From an uncultured Chloroflexota bacterium (GTDB lineage: Bacteria; Chloroflexota; Limnocylindria; Limnocylindrales; CSP1-4), in assembly GCA_903930745.1 (NCBI GenBank), contig CAIYZX010000611.1:1-7596 (forward strand): a stretch of DNA of 7,596 bases, written 5' to 3'. Both the position numbers and the translations under genes were made by a program. How positions within the stretch are numbered: the stretch's first letter is position 1; every line of letters begins with the position of its first letter. Shown here piece after piece: positions 6,240 to 7,596 of this stretch. The notes below the pieces were generated by a model. That model searched no databases and was not told where the DNA came from. It saw only the letters and a program-made list of their open reading frames with translations.

Positions 6240-6492
6240 CGGTACCTGCTCCTCCCAATCGAGCGACAAGTCCGGCGGCGCGAGGGCGTCCAGTCAGCAA
6301 CGCGCAACGATCGTAACAACAACCCGGCGTGAAGTTGCCCCGGTTCCATGGACGGTGAACTCGTTGCATGATCCTGCGACGAGGTTGGCGGAACGGTGTC
6401 TCCACTCGGTCGGGACGCTACTGAAGGGGACCCGCCAGTGGCCCCTGAGGGTCCTCTCGTTAGCGGACCCGGAGCGGCAACGCCCACGAGGC

Positions 6493-6565
6493 CGGGACGT
6501 TAAGGTCGGTGCCGGAGGGTTGAGACCTCTCGCCCCGACCATTCCGATGACTCTGAAGCCGGACC
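6493..6565 (+). repeat. tRNA-Pro 3'-end repeat, copy B (distal attachment-site scar)
   Basis: The copy begins CGGGACGTTAAGGTCGG, against CGGGACGATGAGGTCGG from the tRNA anticodon loop. It then has a decayed T arm (GGAGG-GTTGAGA-CCTCT, with a six-base insert before it) and an exact 21-base match to 3166-3186 covering the acceptor 3' strand, CCA and five further bases. Similarity continues past the tRNA into CTGAAGCCGG. The T loop has lost the invariant TTC and there is no matching 5' half, so this is not a working tRNA. Confidence 0.75.
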
Positions 6566-6582
6566 CTCATGGTCCGGCTTTC
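6556..6582 (+). terminator. Intrinsic terminator after scar B (ancestral tRNA-Pro terminator)
   Basis: A perfect 10-bp stem, AAGCCGGACC (6556-6565) with GGTCCGGCTT (6571-6580), closes a CTCAT loop and is followed by TCTCGTTCT. Its left arm and the preceding CTG are shared with the sequence just after the intact tRNA (3195-3204). This suggests that the hairpin originally ended the tRNA-Pro transcript. Confidence 0.75.
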
Positions 6583-6585
6583 TCG

Positions 6586-6614
6586 TTCTCCTGCCGGTCG
6601 TGTTCGGCTACGCT
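6586..6614 (+). promoter_or_regulatory. Weak candidate promoter for mntA-hepT
   Basis: TACGCT (6609-6614) and TTCTCC (6586-6591) are separated by 17 bases, upstream of the ribosome binding site at 6621. Both boxes match the consensus poorly. The call rests on the need for a start between the terminator and mntA. Confidence 0.25.
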
Positions 6615-6620
6615 TGCGGC

Positions 6621-6626
6621 GAGGAG
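6621..6626 (+). promoter_or_regulatory. Ribosome binding site of mntA
   Basis: GAGGAG lies 6 bases before the ATG at 6633. It decides for this start rather than the GTG at 6600. Confidence 0.65.
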
Positions 6627-6632
6627 CAGCCC

Positions 6633-6941
6633 ATGACCCCGTTCATCGAGACATATCGTGACGCGCTCGCGGACCTGTGCCGGCGGCACCATGTCCGCAG
6701 CCTGTTCGTGTTCGGGTCAGCGGCCCGCGAGGACTTCCGCGCTGAGCACAGCGACGTGGACCTGCTCGTGGAGTTCGAGCCACTCCCGGAGGGCGCCTAC
6801 GCCAACGCCTACTTCGGCCTCCGCGAGGCGCTGGAGACGCTGCTCGGCCGCGAGGTGGACCTGGTCGTGGAGTCGGCCCTCCAGAACCCGTATGTCAGGG
6901 CGGACGTCGAGCGGACGAGGGACCTGCTCTATGCCGCGTGA
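6633..6941 (+). CDS. mntA: MntA-type minimal nucleotidyltransferase antitoxin
   Basis: A 102-residue protein of the MNT (minimal nucleotidyltransferase) family. The active-site pattern is visible as FVFG28-S29, eleven residues, D41-V-D43-LLVEF, with a third acidic residue at D76 in REVDLVVE. In studied pairs MntA transfers AMP from ATP to a tyrosine of the partner HepT toxin and so silences it. The ATG at 6633 has GAGGAG 6 bases upstream. The length is normal for the family and nothing is missing. The stop overlaps the start of hepT by 11 bases (6931-6941), the usual tight coupling of such pairs. It is the first gene after scar B and its terminator. Confidence 0.9.
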   Translation: MTPFIETYRDALADLCRRHHVRSLFVFGSAAREDFRAEHSDVDLLVEFEPLPEGAYANAYFGLREALETLLGREVDLVVESALQNPYVRADVERTRDLLYAA

Positions 6942-7272
6942 GCCCCGGGCCTACCTGCACGACATCGCGCACGCCGCCGCGCTGATCTCCGAGTTCATCG
7001 CGGGCCTGGACTACGACGCATACCAGGATCGCCCCATGGTCCGGGCGGCGGTTGAGCGCCAGTTCGAGATCATCGGCGAGGCGCTTCGCCAGCTGGCAGC
7101 GACCGATCCGTCGATGGCCGAGCAGGTCACCAACCACCGCCGCGTGATCGCCTTCCGCAACATCCTGGCTCACGGCTACGCCGGCGTTGACGACCGGCTC
7201 GTCTGGGACATGGCGGCCACGCACCTCGGCGACCTCCGCCGCGACGTGGACCGACTGCTCGGAGCCGGCTGA
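6931..7272 (+). CDS. hepT: HepT-type HEPN toxin (DUF86 ribonuclease)
   Basis: A 113-residue all-helical HEPN protein. The catalytic motif is R76-NILA-H81-G-Y83, i.e. Rx4H followed by xY. In studied HepT toxins R and H form the RNA-cleaving site of the dimer, and the tyrosine is the residue AMPylated by MntA. The preceding FEIIGEALRQL (45-55) is another family hallmark. All key residues are intact, so the pair is probably functional. Translation starts at the ATG at 6931 inside the end of mntA, so toxin synthesis is coupled to the antitoxin. The gene ends 24 bases before scar C begins. Confidence 0.92.
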   Translation: MPREPRAYLHDIAHAAALISEFIAGLDYDAYQDRPMVRAAVERQFEIIGEALRQLAATDPSMAEQVTNHRRVIAFRNILAHGYAGVDDRLVWDMAATHLGDLRRDVDRLLGAG

Positions 7273-7296
7273 GCGGGCGGCTCGCGCGACGCGGTG

Positions 7297-7350
7297 CGTT
7301 CGGGCGGCGAACCTCCCGCCCCGACCATGCCGATGACAGCCAGGCCGGAC
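7297..7350 (+). repeat. tRNA-Pro 3'-end repeat, copy C (outermost scar)
   Basis: CGTTCGGG (7297-7304) matches the anticodon stem-loop edge of tRNA-Pro (3135-3142). After a deletion of most of the T arm, 7312-7332 matches the 21-base core of copies A and B at 19 of 21 positions, including CGCCCCGACCAT. After the core it shares CGATGAC and GCCGGACC with copy B and is more diverged than B. The same order of anticodon edge, acceptor strand and terminator argues against chance. Confidence 0.6.
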
Positions 7351-7366
7351 CCCGTGGGTCTGGCTT
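7342..7366 (+). terminator. Intrinsic terminator after scar C, downstream of hepT
   Basis: GCCGGACCC (7344-7352) pairs with GGGTCTGGC (7356-7364), nine pairs with one G-U, around a CGT loop. TTCTGTG follows. It is a diverged relative of the hairpin at 6556-6580 and now closes the mntA-hepT transcript. Confidence 0.6.
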
Positions 7367-7398
7367 CTGTGTGCGTTCCTCGGGCCGGCGACGCGGGT

Positions 7399-7424
7399 GG
7401 TCAAGTCCCAGCGAGTGGTGTAAC
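7399..7424 (-). repeat. Candidate terminal inverted repeat of an IS256-family element
   Basis: The stretch from GGTCAAGTCCCAGCG (7399-7413) to TGGTGTAAC (7416-7424) resembles the outer ends of actinobacterial IS256-family elements. It lies 27 bases outside the stop of the transposase fragment. The other end is outside the window, so neither the pairing repeat nor a target duplication can be checked. Confidence 0.5.
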
Positions 7425-7450
7425 AGCGCATCGTCCTCGCGCCTGCTGTG

Positions 7451-7596
7451 TCAGTTCGCGAGCAGGAGCGGCTGGCTCACCTCCCCGGTGGCGACCGCGT
7501 CGATCGCGGCCATGGTCTCGGGCCGGAAGTAGCACCGGCCGTCCTGCCACTCGTCGTCCTGCTCGGCGAGGACCATGCCGACCAGGCGGATCACGC
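7451..7596 (-). CDS. IS256-family transposase, C-terminal fragment
   Basis: The last 47 codons read in from the right edge: VIRLVGMVLAEQDDEWQDGR, then CYFRPETMAAIDAVA, ending QPLLLAN. The order RLVGxVLAEQxDEW..GRxYF is the usual C-terminal end of actinobacterial IS256-family (mutator-type DDE) transposases. The catalytic residues lie outside the window, so it cannot be said whether the gene is intact. The stop is a TGA at 7453-7451. Together with the candidate repeat at 7399-7424, it shows an insertion sequence placed just outside scar C. Confidence 0.75.
   Translation of the reverse strand, partial: VIRLVGMVLAEQDDEWQDGRCYFRPETMAAIDAVATGEVSQPLLLAN

Larger units (their letters stand above)
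6220..6599. other. Intergenic region with scar and terminator, otherwise no gene seen
   Basis: This 380-base stretch lies between the divergent 279-residue gene and mntA. It contains the short upstream ORF and its ribosome binding site at the left end, then about 230 bases (6260-6490) in which I see no convincing gene. Copy B of the tRNA-Pro 3' end (6493-6546) and a complete terminator hairpin (6556-6580) follow. A 13-base segment at 6404-6416 resembles the 5' edge of tRNA-Pro with its flank (3099-3111) in 12 of 13 positions. This may be a trace of the lost 5' half or chance. Confidence 0.6.
6547..7332. mobile_element. Putative second cassette between tRNA-Pro scars B and C
   Basis: The interval of about 0.8 kb runs from the end of the copy B core to the end of the copy C core. 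It carries a terminator and one complete MntA-HepT pair and nothing else. The boundaries repeat the layout of the first interval, which suggests a second, separate integration at the same target. No recombinase is present. Confidence 0.38.

Noticed and set aside
6493..6543. A second tRNA gene at copy B
   Set aside because: There is no D arm or 5' acceptor strand in place, and the T loop lacks TTC. It is only a decayed 3' part.

Overview
The window is high-GC DNA, probably from an actinobacterium. The actinobacterial assignment is inferred from TTGACN/TAGGAT-type promoter boxes, frequent GTG/TTG starts, a VanZ protein carrying an RDD-like C-terminal half, an actinobacterial-style zf-TFIIB protein and an IS256-family transposase end. 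A Micrococcales-like host would fit, but no marker here fixes the genus.

Left block (1-2968, all minus strand): this looks like ordinary chromosome. In transcription order it holds a VanZ/RDD-like membrane protein (2953 to 1904), a TerC/Alx-family membrane metal exporter (1650 to 658, TTG start), a small zf-TFIIB zinc-ribbon protein (605 to 177) and the first 34 codons of a site-2-protease-like M50 membrane protease (102 to beyond base 1). The terC leader (about 1810 to 1661) matches the yybP-ykoY manganese riboswitch. A good sigma70-type promoter lies just before it, and the ribosome binding site can be masked by a hairpin that reuses aptamer bases, which suggests a Mn-induced translational switch for terC and possibly zf-TFIIB.

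Right block (3105-7596): a tRNA-Pro(CGG) gene with encoded CCA (3105-3181) opens an accessory region. The 3' part of this tRNA recurs in decayed form at about 6493-6546 and again at about 7297-7332. Each distal copy is followed by a hairpin terminator of related sequence, while the copy beside the real tRNA has kept only the left arm of that terminator. This is the expected footprint of successive integrations into a tRNA 3' end. No integrase is visible in the window.

The first interval (3182-6546) carries a headless polymorphic-toxin C-terminal domain with a D...DxK nuclease-like motif, a likely partner immunity gene, a protein that ends in a cytidine-deaminase-like domain (HxE...PCxxC) behind a helical N-terminal half, and an unrecognised convergent gene of 279 residues that may be translated through a short overlapping upstream ORF. 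The second interval (6547-7332) carries an overlapping MntA-HepT (nucleotidyltransferase/HEPN) toxin-antitoxin pair. Beyond the third scar is the end of an IS256-family insertion sequence. Overall, the locus looks like an array of small conflict-system cassettes stacked on tRNA-Pro.
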